The notes beneath the pieces were generated by a model. It was given only the letters and a program-made list of their open reading frames with translations, was not told the origin of the DNA and searched no databases. Below are positions 54,401 through 63,162 of a stretch of DNA of 64,000 nt, piece by piece; the first letter of the stretch is position 1, and each line of letters opens with the position of its first letter. The stretch covers positions 3,100,001 through 3,164,000 of the forward strand of contig OZ244931.1 of NCBI GenBank assembly GCA_965222215.1, written 5' to 3'. The position numbers were made by a program, and so were the translations under genes. Origin of the DNA: JABJAG01 sp965222215 (GTDB lineage Bacteria > Pseudomonadota > Alphaproteobacteria > UBA6615).

Positions 54401-55198
54401 ATGCCGCGACTCGTCGATCTCACGAGACCCATCGATACGAAAAACCGCGACCTTGTATCGCCCGAAATGAAGCCGTTGGCGAACATCTTCGGACCGAAGA
54501 TTCAGTTCAATCGACCCGAAGATATTGGCCGCGAGCGCATGTGTTCGTTTTTCGGTTGCGCTGCGGGGGATTTGCCCGACGGCGAAGGCTGGGGCGAGGA
54601 AGTGCTGTCCGATATGAACACGCATTGCTCGACGCATGTCGATGCGCCTTACCACAGCGGCAACACGATCGAAGGCAAACCGGCGCGCAAAATCCACGAA
54701 ATCGACGTGCAGGAGCTGTTTTGCCCCGCCATGGTGCTCGACATGCGGTCCTATGCCAGGCCGGGAGAGGCCTTCACAATCGAGGAGTTGCAAGCGGCCA
54801 TTGATGCGGCGGGCCGGCCGATCGAGGATGGCGACGCGGTGATGCTGCGTACTGGGCAGGAACGCTACACTATGGCGGATCCCGAATTCTGGACCTACCC
54901 CGGCATGTCGCGCGACGGCACCGTGTTCTTGACCGGCCAGGGCGCGCGTGTGCTCGGCACCGATGCAGTCGGCTGGGATCGCCCGTTCCCGGTTATGAAG
55001 CGCCGTTTCGAAGAAACCGGCGACGGTAAGGTGATCTGGGACGGTCACTTCGCCGTCCGCGAGAAAGAAGCCTTCATCGTTCAACAGCTCGACAACCTTG
55101 CCGCCCTACCGCCGACCGGCTACATGGTCGCTTTCTTTCCCATAAGATTGGTCGGCACCAGCGCCGCGCCGGCGCGTGTCGTCGCTTTTCTCGACTGA
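54401..55198 (+). CDS. Cyclase-family protein (kynurenine formamidase-like metal hydrolase)
   Basis: 265 residues. The metal motif appears as STHVDAPYH (the family's HxGTHxDxPxH, here with HCSTHVDAPYH), and EELQAAIDAAGRPIEDGDAVMLRTG matches the central part. Relatives hydrolyse N-formylkynurenine, isatin or cyclic esters and amides. No tryptophan pathway genes are present. Start ATG 54401 follows an excellent Shine-Dalgarno. It lies within the segment bracketed by the 37-base repeats. Confidence 0.88.
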   Translation: MPRLVDLTRPIDTKNRDLVSPEMKPLANIFGPKIQFNRPEDIGRERMCSFFGCAAGDLPDGEGWGEEVLSDMNTHCSTHVDAPYHSGNTIEGKPARKIHEIDVQELFCPAMVLDMRSYARPGEAFTIEELQAAIDAAGRPIEDGDAVMLRTGQERYTMADPEFWTYPGMSRDGTVFLTGQGARVLGTDAVGWDRPFPVMKRRFEETGDGKVIWDGHFAVREKEAFIVQQLDNLAALPPTGYMVAFFPIRLVGTSAAPARVVAFLD

Positions 55199-55284
55199 AC
55201 CCGGAGGCACCCATCGCCACCCGGCGGGGCCGTTCTTAACTGACGCATCGTTGGCGCAACCGGTCGAGATGACAATGCCACCAG

Positions 55285-55321
55285 GCTAGTTCCGCGGCTT
55301 CGCTCCGATCAGCACGATCGC
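55285..55321. repeat. 37-base direct repeat, copy B
   Basis: Same orientation as copy A (51864-51900), 31 of 37 bases identical. The two copies enclose the IS1380 fragment, the GMC oxidoreductase and the cyclase genes. Confidence 0.55.
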
Positions 55322-55402
55322 GTAGTCGGTCATCCGGGTTTCGTCCATGCACGGCGTGTCGGACTCGGCATCGTGGGCGGCGCTACCTGCGGCTTTCTTT
55401 AC
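55286..55402 (-). pseudogene. Possible 3' remnant of a gene (methyltransferase-like tail)
   Basis: A 38-codon open stretch ends MTDYAIVLIGAKPRN then TAG. The ending resembles the last beta strand of class I SAM methyltransferases. It is preceded in frame by TAA, so nothing of the gene's body remains. Low certainty. Confidence 0.3.
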
Positions 55403-55419
55403 TTAAACCAGTGCGGATT

Positions 55420-56349
55420 CTAGCCTTTCGCAAATGCTGTCTTTAGTGCACTGACGGCCTGCTGCACCGCAGTGTTCGATTGATCGCAAAAGCCGCCGAA
55501 ATTGAAGAACCCGTGCACCACGCCCTGATAGAGGTGGTACTGGGTTGGCACCCCGGCGTTTTGCAGCTTCGACGCATAGGCCCGCCCTTCGTCGCGCAAG
55601 GGGTCGATACCCGCGGCGATCACCATGGCCGGCGCCAGGCCGGAATGATCTTCGGCGTGGATCGGCGAGGCGCGGGGGTCGAGCCGGTTGTCGCCGACAT
55701 GCATGCCGATCACCCATTGCAGCGTCCGGTCGTCGAGGAACATGGTTTCCTCGACGCGCGAGGGCGATAGCCCGGCCATATCGGTCATCGGATAAATCAG
55801 GATCTGTATCGCCGGTTGTGGCGTGTTGTTGCGCTTGGCCTCCAGCGCTACTGCGGCCGCTAGGTATCCGCCGCCGCTGTCGCCGGCGATGGCGACACGC
55901 GATGGGTCGCCGCCAATCTCACCTGCACTTTCCTGCACCCAGCGCAAGGCCGCATAGCAATCCTCCAAGGGCGCCGGAAACGGATTCTCGGGGGCCAAAC
56001 GGTAACGCGGGACGACGACAATGCACTGGGCATCCTCGGCCAGCGCCGTATTGGTGCCCTCGAAATCCTCGGGCCCCATCAGGCAACACCCGCCGCCATG
56101 GAAATAGACGAGCACCGGCAGCGGGTCGCCGCCGATGCTCGGTGCGTAAACCTTGCACTCGATATCGCCGCGCGGGCCGGCGATGGTTATCTCGTCCTTG
56201 CGCGCTAAATCGCGGGCCCGCGGGTTGGTCGCCTGCCACAATTGGCTGAACCCATCGCGCGCACCCTCCAGGCCCATATCGACCGGATGCGGTGGATTTT
56301 GCGCAATAAGGTCGTCGACGAAGTTCTTGATCTGCGGATCGACGTACAT
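55420..56349 (-). CDS. Alpha/beta hydrolase of the hormone-sensitive-lipase family
   Basis: 309 residues. Oxyanion motif HGGGCCLMG (about 79-87), nucleophile Ser in GDSGGGYLA (about 155-163), catalytic Asp near IDPLRDEG and His in GVVHGF near the C-terminus. It would hydrolyse small carboxylic esters or lactones. Last gene of the leftward series that begins with the ABC transporter; the luciferase-like gene ends 60 bases upstream. Confidence 0.92.
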   Translation of the reverse strand: MYVDPQIKNFVDDLIAQNPPHPVDMGLEGARDGFSQLWQATNPRARDLARKDEITIAGPRGDIECKVYAPSIGGDPLPVLVYFHGGGCCLMGPEDFEGTNTALAEDAQCIVVVPRYRLAPENPFPAPLEDCYAALRWVQESAGEIGGDPSRVAIAGDSGGGYLAAAVALEAKRNNTPQPAIQILIYPMTDMAGLSPSRVEETMFLDDRTLQWVIGMHVGDNRLDPRASPIHAEDHSGLAPAMVIAAGIDPLRDEGRAYASKLQNAGVPTQYHLYQGVVHGFFNFGGFCDQSNTAVQQAVSALKTAFAKG

Positions 56350-56409
56350 ATCGTTCTCCCTGTATCTCGCTTTAACTGTTTACGCCGACGTTTACTCAGC
56401 GTCTTGGTC

Positions 56410-57636
56410 TTAGTCGGGATAGTCGGCGAGATCGTCGAGCGCCGGCTTGACCTCTTCCATGAAAATCTTGAGCTGGTCGATCATGTCCTGCTTCGGCGTC
56501 TGCGCGTAGTGATAAATCAACGTGATGTATTCCGCCGGCAACTGCTTCCACTGCTCGATATATTGGTCGCGAACTTCCGAGACGGTGCCGTACTGGAACA
56601 GACCGGTATCGTTCATCAGGTCCAATACTTTGGCGTCATCGGCGCCCTTCGCCTTTTCCGTCCAATCGGGGAACAGCGGGCCATAGAAGTTCATGAAAAT
56701 ATCTTTCGACCAGTCCAGGGCCATCTGCGCACCCTCTTCCGACGAAGCACCGATATGCGGCCAGCGCACGATGTTCTGGTTTTGCCCGTGGGCGAAGTTA
56801 TAACCGTTTTGGTTGGCCACCTCGGTATAGCGCGGCCCGAAGTTAGCGCAGCGGCCGATGCTGGAGAAATAGGTCGGGATGAACCCGCGCGCGCCGGCAT
56901 ATTCGACGGTCTCGAGGCTGGCGTTGCTGGCAATAAAAACCTTCGGATGGGGATCGGTGTAGGGCGCCGGCACAACACATACCTTACGAATCACACCATC
57001 TTCGTCCATTTCGCCGGGCGCGCCCAATTCCCTTGTGACATCGCCCATGAACCAGTTTTCGAGGCCCTTGTCATGGGGATAGGGGTATTCCCAAAGGTCG
57101 CTTTTGTGGTCGAAGGATTCTTCGGTCCACGCCTTCATCACCAGATCGACCTGCTCTTCGAAAATTCTCCGGTTGCGCTCGTCGTCCTGGCTTCCGTCCG
57201 ACAGGGTGGCGACGCTGCCCAGCTTCTGGCCGAGCACGTTGGTCCAGCGCGCCTGATAGCCGCGGGCAAATCCGACGAAGCACCGCCCCTTGGTCATATG
57301 GTCCAGCGTCGCGGTTTCCTCGGCGACGCGAATGGGATCGTCAACCGACATGACGTAACCCAGGCTACCGATTCTCACTTTCTTCGACAGGCCGGCCCAG
57401 TAGCCTTGGTTCATGCCAATCGACGGACCGACCTCGTAGCCCTCGGAATGGAAGTGATGTTCGATCGAGGAGACGCCCCACACGTCAAGATCATCCATCG
57501 CGCTGATGAGATCGGGCATGCCGTCCATGGCTTCCTGGTAACGCTCCTTATTGCGTCCAATGGGACGAAGTTCTTTCCGTTCCTCCACGCCGTTGGCGCG
57601 CAACATCGGATACATTTGGACAACGACTTTTACCAT
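56410..57636 (-). CDS. Luciferase-like (LLM class) flavin-dependent monooxygenase
   Basis: 408 residues. A TIM barrel of the bacterial luciferase type: SSIEHHFHSEGYEVGPS near residue 58, RIGSLGYVMSVDDPIRVAEETATLDHMTKGRCFVGFARGY (seen as GSLGYVMSVDDPIRVAEE and GRCFVGFARGYQ). FMNH2- or F420-dependent; many relatives oxidise alkanes, sulfonates or aromatic acids, and here the flavin reductase is not adjacent. Shine-Dalgarno AAGGAGG precedes ATG 57636. Sulfonate use is suggested only by the SsuABC-like transporter nearby. Confidence 0.88.
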   Translation of the reverse strand: MVKVVVQMYPMLRANGVEERKELRPIGRNKERYQEAMDGMPDLISAMDDLDVWGVSSIEHHFHSEGYEVGPSIGMNQGYWAGLSKKVRIGSLGYVMSVDDPIRVAEETATLDHMTKGRCFVGFARGYQARWTNVLGQKLGSVATLSDGSQDDERNRRIFEEQVDLVMKAWTEESFDHKSDLWEYPYPHDKGLENWFMGDVTRELGAPGEMDEDGVIRKVCVVPAPYTDPHPKVFIASNASLETVEYAGARGFIPTYFSSIGRCANFGPRYTEVANQNGYNFAHGQNQNIVRWPHIGASSEEGAQMALDWSKDIFMNFYGPLFPDWTEKAKGADDAKVLDLMNDTGLFQYGTVSEVRDQYIEQWKQLPAEYITLIYHYAQTPKQDMIDQLKIFMEEVKPALDDLADYPD

Positions 57637-57729
57637 GGGTTTCCTCCTTCGCAGCCCGAACTGAAGTCGAGCCTAATTAATATTACGATGCTACCACTTC
57701 AGGCTTCTCTAACCACGCTAACGACGCAC

Positions 57730-58761
57730 TCAATCGCCCTTCTCCGCATATGCAAAATTTCGCGAAGAGTAGCCCGCATGGAATTCTCCAAAGGTGACCG
57801 GCTTATACTTTGCCGGCGTCGCCGCATCCGCACAGGTGGGGATGCATTCCATGACGGCGCCCACATTCGGATAGAAAAAGAATATGTTCGAATACCGGTC
57901 GGCGTTTTTCGCAGCCAGGACGCGGTGCGGCGTGGCCAGATACAAATCGTTCGTCCACCGGCGCAGCGTGTCGCCTGTGTTCACCAGAATCGCTTCGGGA
58001 ATCGCCGGCTGATCGATCCAGAGGCCCGACTGGGTGAGTATCTGAAGCCCCGGGGCGGTCGCCGGCGGGATCATCGACAGGAACGAGAGGTCTGTATGCC
58101 CCGGCAGACCCAACTGGTCGTGGTCCACCTGCATAACCGGATAGTAGGCGACGCGCATCATCGAACTCGACCGTTCAAAATGCCGATCGAAAAAGCTTGG
58201 CTCCACCCCAAGCGAGACCGCGAGCGGCGGCAACAGCCGTTTGCCAAGCGCTTCGAAGGAAATGAGAAAAGCCATCAGGTTCGGATTCACATCAGGCGGC
58301 ACATCCTCCGACCATTGATTGTGCCCGCGATATCGCTTGTTCTTACCGTAATCCGGATCGGTCGGCGTCAGGTCAAGGGTGAATTTGAAGGCTTCCGTCA
58401 CCTGCGGCTTGTTCACCTTGTCAAAACTATCGCCGTGTATGGCTTCCTTCGGCGGTTGCCAGCCGCATTGGTGCTCGTTCATCCGGATCTTCATCTTTTT
58501 CTCGGCCGGCAGGGCAAAGAATTTACGCGAAGCGTCGAACGAACGGTCGACCGCATCTTGGGCCATGCCGTGATTGACGATGAAATAGAAGCCGATCTTG
58601 GTGGACGCGTGTCGTATTTCAGCGGCCAGTTTAGCGAGGGCGCCGGGCTCGCCGGCAAGGTAGGGTCCGACATCGAGTATGGGGATTTCCTCGAGGGTCG
58701 CGTGCGATACGAGGCCTGCTGTGTCGTCAACGGGTTGCGCGTTCGTTGTGGGTGTAGACAT
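57730..58761 (-). CDS. Isopenicillin N synthase-like Fe(II)/2-oxoglutarate dioxygenase
   Basis: 343 residues. DIOX N-terminal domain (EEIPILDVGPYLAGEPG) and the C-terminal Fe(II)-2OG domain: HTD of LPGHTDLSFLSM, the distal His in ATPHRVLAAK and RxS as DRYSNIF. It hydroxylates or desaturates an unknown small molecule. It starts 2 bases past the GST stop, so both are translated as a unit. Its length and the FAYAEKGD C-terminus are normal for the family. Confidence 0.9.
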   Translation of the reverse strand: MSTPTTNAQPVDDTAGLVSHATLEEIPILDVGPYLAGEPGALAKLAAEIRHASTKIGFYFIVNHGMAQDAVDRSFDASRKFFALPAEKKMKIRMNEHQCGWQPPKEAIHGDSFDKVNKPQVTEAFKFTLDLTPTDPDYGKNKRYRGHNQWSEDVPPDVNPNLMAFLISFEALGKRLLPPLAVSLGVEPSFFDRHFERSSSMMRVAYYPVMQVDHDQLGLPGHTDLSFLSMIPPATAPGLQILTQSGLWIDQPAIPEAILVNTGDTLRRWTNDLYLATPHRVLAAKNADRYSNIFFFYPNVGAVMECIPTCADAATPAKYKPVTFGEFHAGYSSRNFAYAEKGD

Positions 58762-58763
58762 TG

Positions 58764-59498
58764 TCAGACCCTCTCGCTTTCGCTCAGGTTACTTCCACGA
58801 AGCTTGTACTTTTCACGGATACCGTTGGCTTCAGAAATGTTGTCTCCGCAGTCGGTCGGCACGAATCCCGGCAGCGACTCGATCCGAGCGAGCCACGCTG
58901 CAATCGCTGGATGTTCGGCGAGATCGATGTCTGCATCGGGGCAGATGGCGAGGCCCGGATAGCAAGCGACATCGGCCATCGTCGGCGCCTCGCCGGCTAG
59001 CCAGGGAGTATTTCTCAGGTGGCGCTCGGCGATACCAGCCCCTCGTTCTGCGGTGACCCTGTAGTGGGCGACGACGGCGGGATCGCCTTTGACGAGCCGA
59101 GTGAGATGGCGCACCCGCACCGTACCGCGCGACAGAAAATCAATGCTGAAACCCAGCCATTCGCCGATCACCAGATCGTGTCGCCGATCGTTCGCTCCGA
59201 ACCGGCCGGTTAGTTCACATAAATAGCGCAATGCGTCGTGCGATTGGCGGATGACACTGTCGCCGTGCACGAATACCGGAACCTTTCCGAACGGATTGAA
59301 CGCCAGGAAATCGGGCTTCAGATTCTCGCCCGCGAGTATGTCGATCGAAGTAAATTCGAATTTTGTCCCGGTTAATACCAACATCAGCGCCACCTTCTGG
59401 GTGTTGTTCGATCGCGGGTCGCCGTAAAGGAATACTTGCTGGTCTGCCATCTGATGCGGGTTCGTCTCCGAATAATTCGGTCGGGTGCTTACGGTCAT
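58764..59498 (-). CDS. Glutathione S-transferase family protein
   Basis: 244 residues, or 228 if the internal ATG at 59450 (MADQQVFLYGDPRSNN) is the start; neither start has a strong Shine-Dalgarno, and I keep the longer. N-terminal thioredoxin fold with VPVFVHGDSVIRQSHDALRYL as glutathione site, then the helical domain PWLAGEAPTMADVACYPGL. It may conjugate or dehalogenate a substrate, or isomerise a cis double bond as maleylpyruvate isomerases do. Confidence 0.88.
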   Translation of the reverse strand: MTVSTRPNYSETNPHQMADQQVFLYGDPRSNNTQKVALMLVLTGTKFEFTSIDILAGENLKPDFLAFNPFGKVPVFVHGDSVIRQSHDALRYLCELTGRFGANDRRHDLVIGEWLGFSIDFLSRGTVRVRHLTRLVKGDPAVVAHYRVTAERGAGIAERHLRNTPWLAGEAPTMADVACYPGLAICPDADIDLAEHPAIAAWLARIESLPGFVPTDCGDNISEANGIREKYKLRGSNLSESERV

Positions 59499-59639
59499 CT
59501 CACACGCTTAAGCGAAAACCCAATCAACAAAGGCGTCGTCGCCCTCAGCCAGAGCCTGCCAAATGCGCCATTTGCCAAGAAAATGGCCCCGAGGAGTGAA
59601 GGGGGGTAGGGAGGACACCCATGATGAACCCCTCGGGAC

Positions 59640-59698
59640 CCCGTGCGCCGCATGTAATTCTGCGGCCCTACTCGCTGGGACTACGTCAGCGGGTAAAA
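59640..59698 (+). pseudogene. Possible N-terminal scrap of an IS630-type transposase
   Basis: A short run reads RPYSLGLRQRVK, resembling the first residues of IS630 transposases (YSxDLRxRV). It stops being similar at once and runs into the 3' end of the next gene. Weak evidence; the 200-base gap 59499-59698 shows no other gene. Confidence 0.25.
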
Positions 59699-60709
59699 TT
59701 AATTGCGACCAACAAAGAACGCCTTGTCCGGGTCGCTCGTTGGCGTGATTCCGGATTCAGTCAGCGCCTTGCGCAACCCCTCCATATGCTTATCGTTCAT
59801 ACGCATCGTCGGCGCACGCATCGGGCCGCCATTGAAGCCGTTGAGCCAGCCCTGGTATTTCCACAACATGCGGTGGATGAACAGAGTTTGCGCTATGTAG
59901 GCGTTGGCGGCGCCGTTGGCCTTGCGCGCGGTATGAATTTGCCAATAGAGTTCCGTCGCTTCGTTGTGCTTTCCCTCCTGAAGCAGCTTGAAGATGCGTG
60001 GAATCATCGGCCCGAAATACTCGGTGTTGCTGGTGCCGCTGAATTGGATCGGCACGAGTTGCGACAGTGGTATCATGTCGCTTTCGAGCGGACAGGTAAT
60101 GACAACCTCGTCGGCAAACTGCCTGTGGCACTCGATGAAGCCCATGATACTCGGCATACCGCCTTCGGCCTTGATAGCCGCGACATTGGGAATGTCGTCG
60201 ATCATTTTGCGGAGCAACGACACTGGAATGTCCGAAGCGTGCACGCGCTCGAATCCCCAGAGCGGAACCGGAAACAGCATGATCGCAAGATTGGTCGCCT
60301 CGCAGAAGGCCTTGGTGTAGTCGTAGATGTCTTGCGCGGTTTCGGCATAGAAGTTCGCCGGATAGGACATCAGGACCAACTCGGCGCCGTTCGCCTCGGC
60401 GATCTGGACCGCCTTGATATTCTCTTCGAGCGTATTGAAGGCGGCGTGATGGATCAGCATCAGATCGTCCTTCGCCTCGTCGTTCGCCCATTCAAAGAAC
60501 TGCCGGTATTCGTCGAGCGTGATCGCCACCTCCGACACCAACAACGTACCGGCAAAGCCATACTCGATCTCCAGGCGGATGTCGTGGCGGATGCCAGCCT
60601 CGTTGAGCCCCTTTAGATCCGCGGTGTAGGAGGGAATGACGACATTGGCGACGCCTTTCATGTTCTCGCGCGCCCATTCTCGCGCTTCCGATTGTTTGTA
60701 ACCTGCCAT
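59699..60709 (-). CDS. Dihydrodipicolinate synthase-family (DapA-like) lyase
   Basis: 336 residues, longer than the roughly 290 of DapA. TIM barrel with the catalytic Tyr in MSYPANFY and Schiff-base Lys in AAIKAEGG; the GTSNTEYFGPMIPRIF stretch and N-terminal NVVIPSYTADLKGLNEAG also fit. The class I aldolase or hydratase would act on a 2-oxo acid. An extra C-terminal extension of about 40 residues ends in FFVGRN. The true dapA is probably elsewhere, since this one stands in a catabolic set. Confidence 0.88.
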   Translation of the reverse strand: MAGYKQSEAREWARENMKGVANVVIPSYTADLKGLNEAGIRHDIRLEIEYGFAGTLLVSEVAITLDEYRQFFEWANDEAKDDLMLIHHAAFNTLEENIKAVQIAEANGAELVLMSYPANFYAETAQDIYDYTKAFCEATNLAIMLFPVPLWGFERVHASDIPVSLLRKMIDDIPNVAAIKAEGGMPSIMGFIECHRQFADEVVITCPLESDMIPLSQLVPIQFSGTSNTEYFGPMIPRIFKLLQEGKHNEATELYWQIHTARKANGAANAYIAQTLFIHRMLWKYQGWLNGFNGGPMRAPTMRMNDKHMEGLRKALTESGITPTSDPDKAFFVGRN

Positions 60710-60785
60710 CTGACTAGTTCCTTTCGATCTGTGCCTCTGGAATTTAGTTTTTGTTATTGGCTATCAAGCCAATGTAAACGCGGTC

Positions 60786-61388
60786 TTATACGGACTGTTC
60801 TGCGGTGCCGGCATGCTTGCCGACCTCCCAACCGCTTTGTGCGAGATGCTGTTCGGCGAAGTCGCGCGGCCCATCTTCAAGCTCGACGGCGAGCGTGTCG
60901 TTCCACAGGTTGAGAAAACTCATGAATCCGGCGACTGCGACTATCTCGACGATCTGGCGTTCGGTAAAATGCTTCTTCAATTCGTCGAAATCCGCATCGC
61001 TGGCATCGCCGCGGGCTTGGGCGACGCGCAGCGCGGCGCGTTCGGCATCCGTGAACAGCGGGTCGCGCTCGTACTCGAACGCTTTTTCGATCTTTTCGGC
61101 CGCGATGCCCGCCTTGTTGACCGAGTGATTGCCGGAATGCGCCGTGCAATAGCGGCATCCCGACGCCCGGCTGACCACGTGCGCAATCAACGCCTTGAGG
61201 TCTTGCGGAATTTCGCTCGGCTTGAACATCGCCGCACGGCCTAATGCCATCCACGCTTCCAGCAACTCCGGCCAACGCGCCATAGTGAGCATGCTGTTGG
61301 AGGTGAAGCCCATGTCCCCGTCGCGGGTCCGGAACAGATGCTCCAACCCGGCCAATTCCTCCCGTTTGAGGGGTTCGATGCGCGCCAT
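60786..61388 (-). CDS. Carboxymuconolactone decarboxylase/AhpD-like alkylhydroperoxidase
   Basis: 200 residues from ATG 61388; upstream frame is permease sequence in another frame. The redox motif is complete: C78, C81 and H84 in GCRYCTAHSGNH. IAHVVSRASGCRYC and VGFMSFLNLWND are typical of peroxidase-related AhpD-type proteins. It would reduce peroxides or cope with oxidative by-products of the neighbouring oxygenases; the contrast with the CMD protein at 1755, which lacks CxxC, is clear. 76 bases from the lyase gene downstream. Confidence 0.87.
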   Translation of the reverse strand: MARIEPLKREELAGLEHLFRTRDGDMGFTSNSMLTMARWPELLEAWMALGRAAMFKPSEIPQDLKALIAHVVSRASGCRYCTAHSGNHSVNKAGIAAEKIEKAFEYERDPLFTDAERAALRVAQARGDASDADFDELKKHFTERQIVEIVAVAGFMSFLNLWNDTLAVELEDGPRDFAEQHLAQSGWEVGKHAGTAEQSV

Positions 61389-61399
61389 CGCGGGTCTCC

Positions 61400-62227
61400 T
61401 CAGCGCCGTTGCCACGGCAGGAAACGGCGTTCGAGGGAATCGACGAATTTGGCCGACAGGTAGCCGAGCAAGGCCACGACGACAAAGCCGACATACATCG
61501 GCACCACCCAGAACACCGACCACGACCACCAGATGCGGAAACCTAGTCCCTCGTTGGCGCCGACGAACTCGGCGGCGACCAGCAGCAGCAATGCGACGCC
61601 CATGCAGATGCGCAAGCCGGTGAAGATACCGGGCAACGCGCCGGGTAGCGCCACGGTCATGTAGACCTTCCAGCGCGACGCCTTCAGGTTTTTGGCGACG
61701 TCGAGGTAGATGCTCGGTACGTTCTGGACGCCGGCATAGGTATTGATGGTCATCAGGAAAAACACGCCGATGGCGACAATGGCGTATTTCGACATCTCGC
61801 CGAGCCCGAATATCAGCAGAATCAGCGGCAGAATGGCGATCTTCGGCAGCGGATACAGCGAGGCAATAAGCGGCTGGAAAATCGTATTAATCGGCCGGAA
61901 CAGCCCCATCGCCAGGCCGAGCACCAGTCCCGGCACCGCCCCCATAACGAAGCCGATCCCCATGCGCTGCAGACTGATCGCGAGATCGGTCCAGAATTGC
62001 GTTGTACCGAGCGCAATCCAGAGGGCAGCAAATATGGTCGAAGGCGCGGGGAAAAATTGCACTTCGATCCAACCCAACTGGGCGACAATTTCCCAGATGA
62101 TCAGCAATATGGCCGGCGACAGTGCGGCCTTTGGAAAGCGCGCGCCGAAACGGCGGCCCGGTGCTTTTTTTTCTGCGTTGGCGGGCGCTTCTATGTCAGA
62201 GCGAGCCAGATGTGTTGCATTGACCAT
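61400..62227 (-). CDS. ABC importer permease (nitrate/sulfonate/taurine type)
   Basis: 275 residues with about six membrane helices. The EAA loop region reads EFVGANEGLGFRIWW and the N-terminus ILLIIWEIVAQLGWIEVQFFP. SsuC/TauC-like. It pairs with the ATPase gene 6 bases upstream on the same strand. Start and downstream neighbours suggest one operon of SBP, ATPase, permease and the AhpD-like gene. Confidence 0.92.
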   Translation of the reverse strand: MVNATHLARSDIEAPANAEKKAPGRRFGARFPKAALSPAILLIIWEIVAQLGWIEVQFFPAPSTIFAALWIALGTTQFWTDLAISLQRMGIGFVMGAVPGLVLGLAMGLFRPINTIFQPLIASLYPLPKIAILPLILLIFGLGEMSKYAIVAIGVFFLMTINTYAGVQNVPSIYLDVAKNLKASRWKVYMTVALPGALPGIFTGLRICMGVALLLLVAAEFVGANEGLGFRIWWSWSVFWVVPMYVGFVVVALLGYLSAKFVDSLERRFLPWQRR

Positions 62228-62233
62228 ACGTCG

Positions 62234-63085
62234 TTACCCCTCAAGCGCGAGAGCCGGTTGTTTACCGGCAGAAGATGCCGACATCCGGCCTGATTCCTGT
62301 TCGCGCGCGTGTTGCACTTCCTCGCGCAGCAATTCCCACAATTCCTTCGTCAACTCGATGAACTCTGGTGTCCGGCGCAGCGCGACAAGATCGCGCGGCC
62401 GCTCGAACGGAACGTCAATCGAACGTTTGATCTTGCCCGGCGCAGAAGTCATCACGACCACGCGGTCGCCAAGCAGCACCGCCTCCTCGAGGCTGTGGGT
62501 AATAAAGACTACGGTGGAACGAAACTCTTCCCACAGTTTTCCCAGTTCCTGTTGCAGCAAAATTTTGTTTTGCTCGTCGAGCGCCGCGAACGGCTCGTCC
62601 ATCAACAACACTTCGGGGTTGGTTACAAACGCGCGCGCCACCGACAGGCGTTGCTTCATGCCGCCGGACAGTTGATGGGGATGAAACTTGCGAAAATTGA
62701 TCAGTCCGGTCTTTTCCAGAAAATAATCGACCCGCTCCGCGCTTTCTGCGCCCCTCCAAGTTTCGGTCACACGTAGTCCGTAGGCGGCGTTCTTCTCTAC
62801 CGTGAGCCAGGGGAAGACCGATTCCTCCTGAAATATCATGGCGGTCAGGGGTCGAGCCCGATCTTCGTGCCCGATTTTGACTTGGCCTGTCGTTGCCTCA
62901 TCGAGACCGCCCAGCATGCGCAGCAAGGTCGACTTGCCGCAGCCGCTCGGGCCGACGATGCACAGAAATTCCTCATCGTTGACCTCGATATCGATTCCAT
63001 CCAACGCCTGGAATTTGCCTCCCTTGACGTCGAAAAATTTATCGACGTTGCGGATTTCGATCTTACTTGCTGACGCCATCACCAT
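62234..63085 (-). CDS. ABC importer ATP-binding protein (nitrate/sulfonate/taurine type)
   Basis: 283 residues from ATG 63085, which has GGAG 7 bases upstream; longer frames are less likely. Walker A GPSGCGKST (about 43-51), signature LSGGMKQRLSVARAF, Walker B LLMDEPFAALDEQ and H-loop VFITHSLEEAVLLGDR. SsuB/TauB-like. The permease gene follows after 6 bases. Confidence 0.95.
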   Translation of the reverse strand: MVMASASKIEIRNVDKFFDVKGGKFQALDGIDIEVNDEEFLCIVGPSGCGKSTLLRMLGGLDEATTGQVKIGHEDRARPLTAMIFQEESVFPWLTVEKNAAYGLRVTETWRGAESAERVDYFLEKTGLINFRKFHPHQLSGGMKQRLSVARAFVTNPEVLLMDEPFAALDEQNKILLQQELGKLWEEFRSTVVFITHSLEEAVLLGDRVVVMTSAPGKIKRSIDVPFERPRDLVALRRTPEFIELTKELWELLREEVQHAREQESGRMSASSAGKQPALALEG

Positions 63086-63162
63086 AGATGCTCCAATACA
63101 CGCGTGGGGCGGCAACGGCGCCAACGCGCCGTTCCCGCCGTGTTTCAAGGTTACTTACTCAA

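Noticed and set aside
56242..58962. Open frame of 906 codons on the plus strand
   Set aside because: Runs opposite the luciferase-like and dioxygenase genes, which have clear family motifs; the frame has none.
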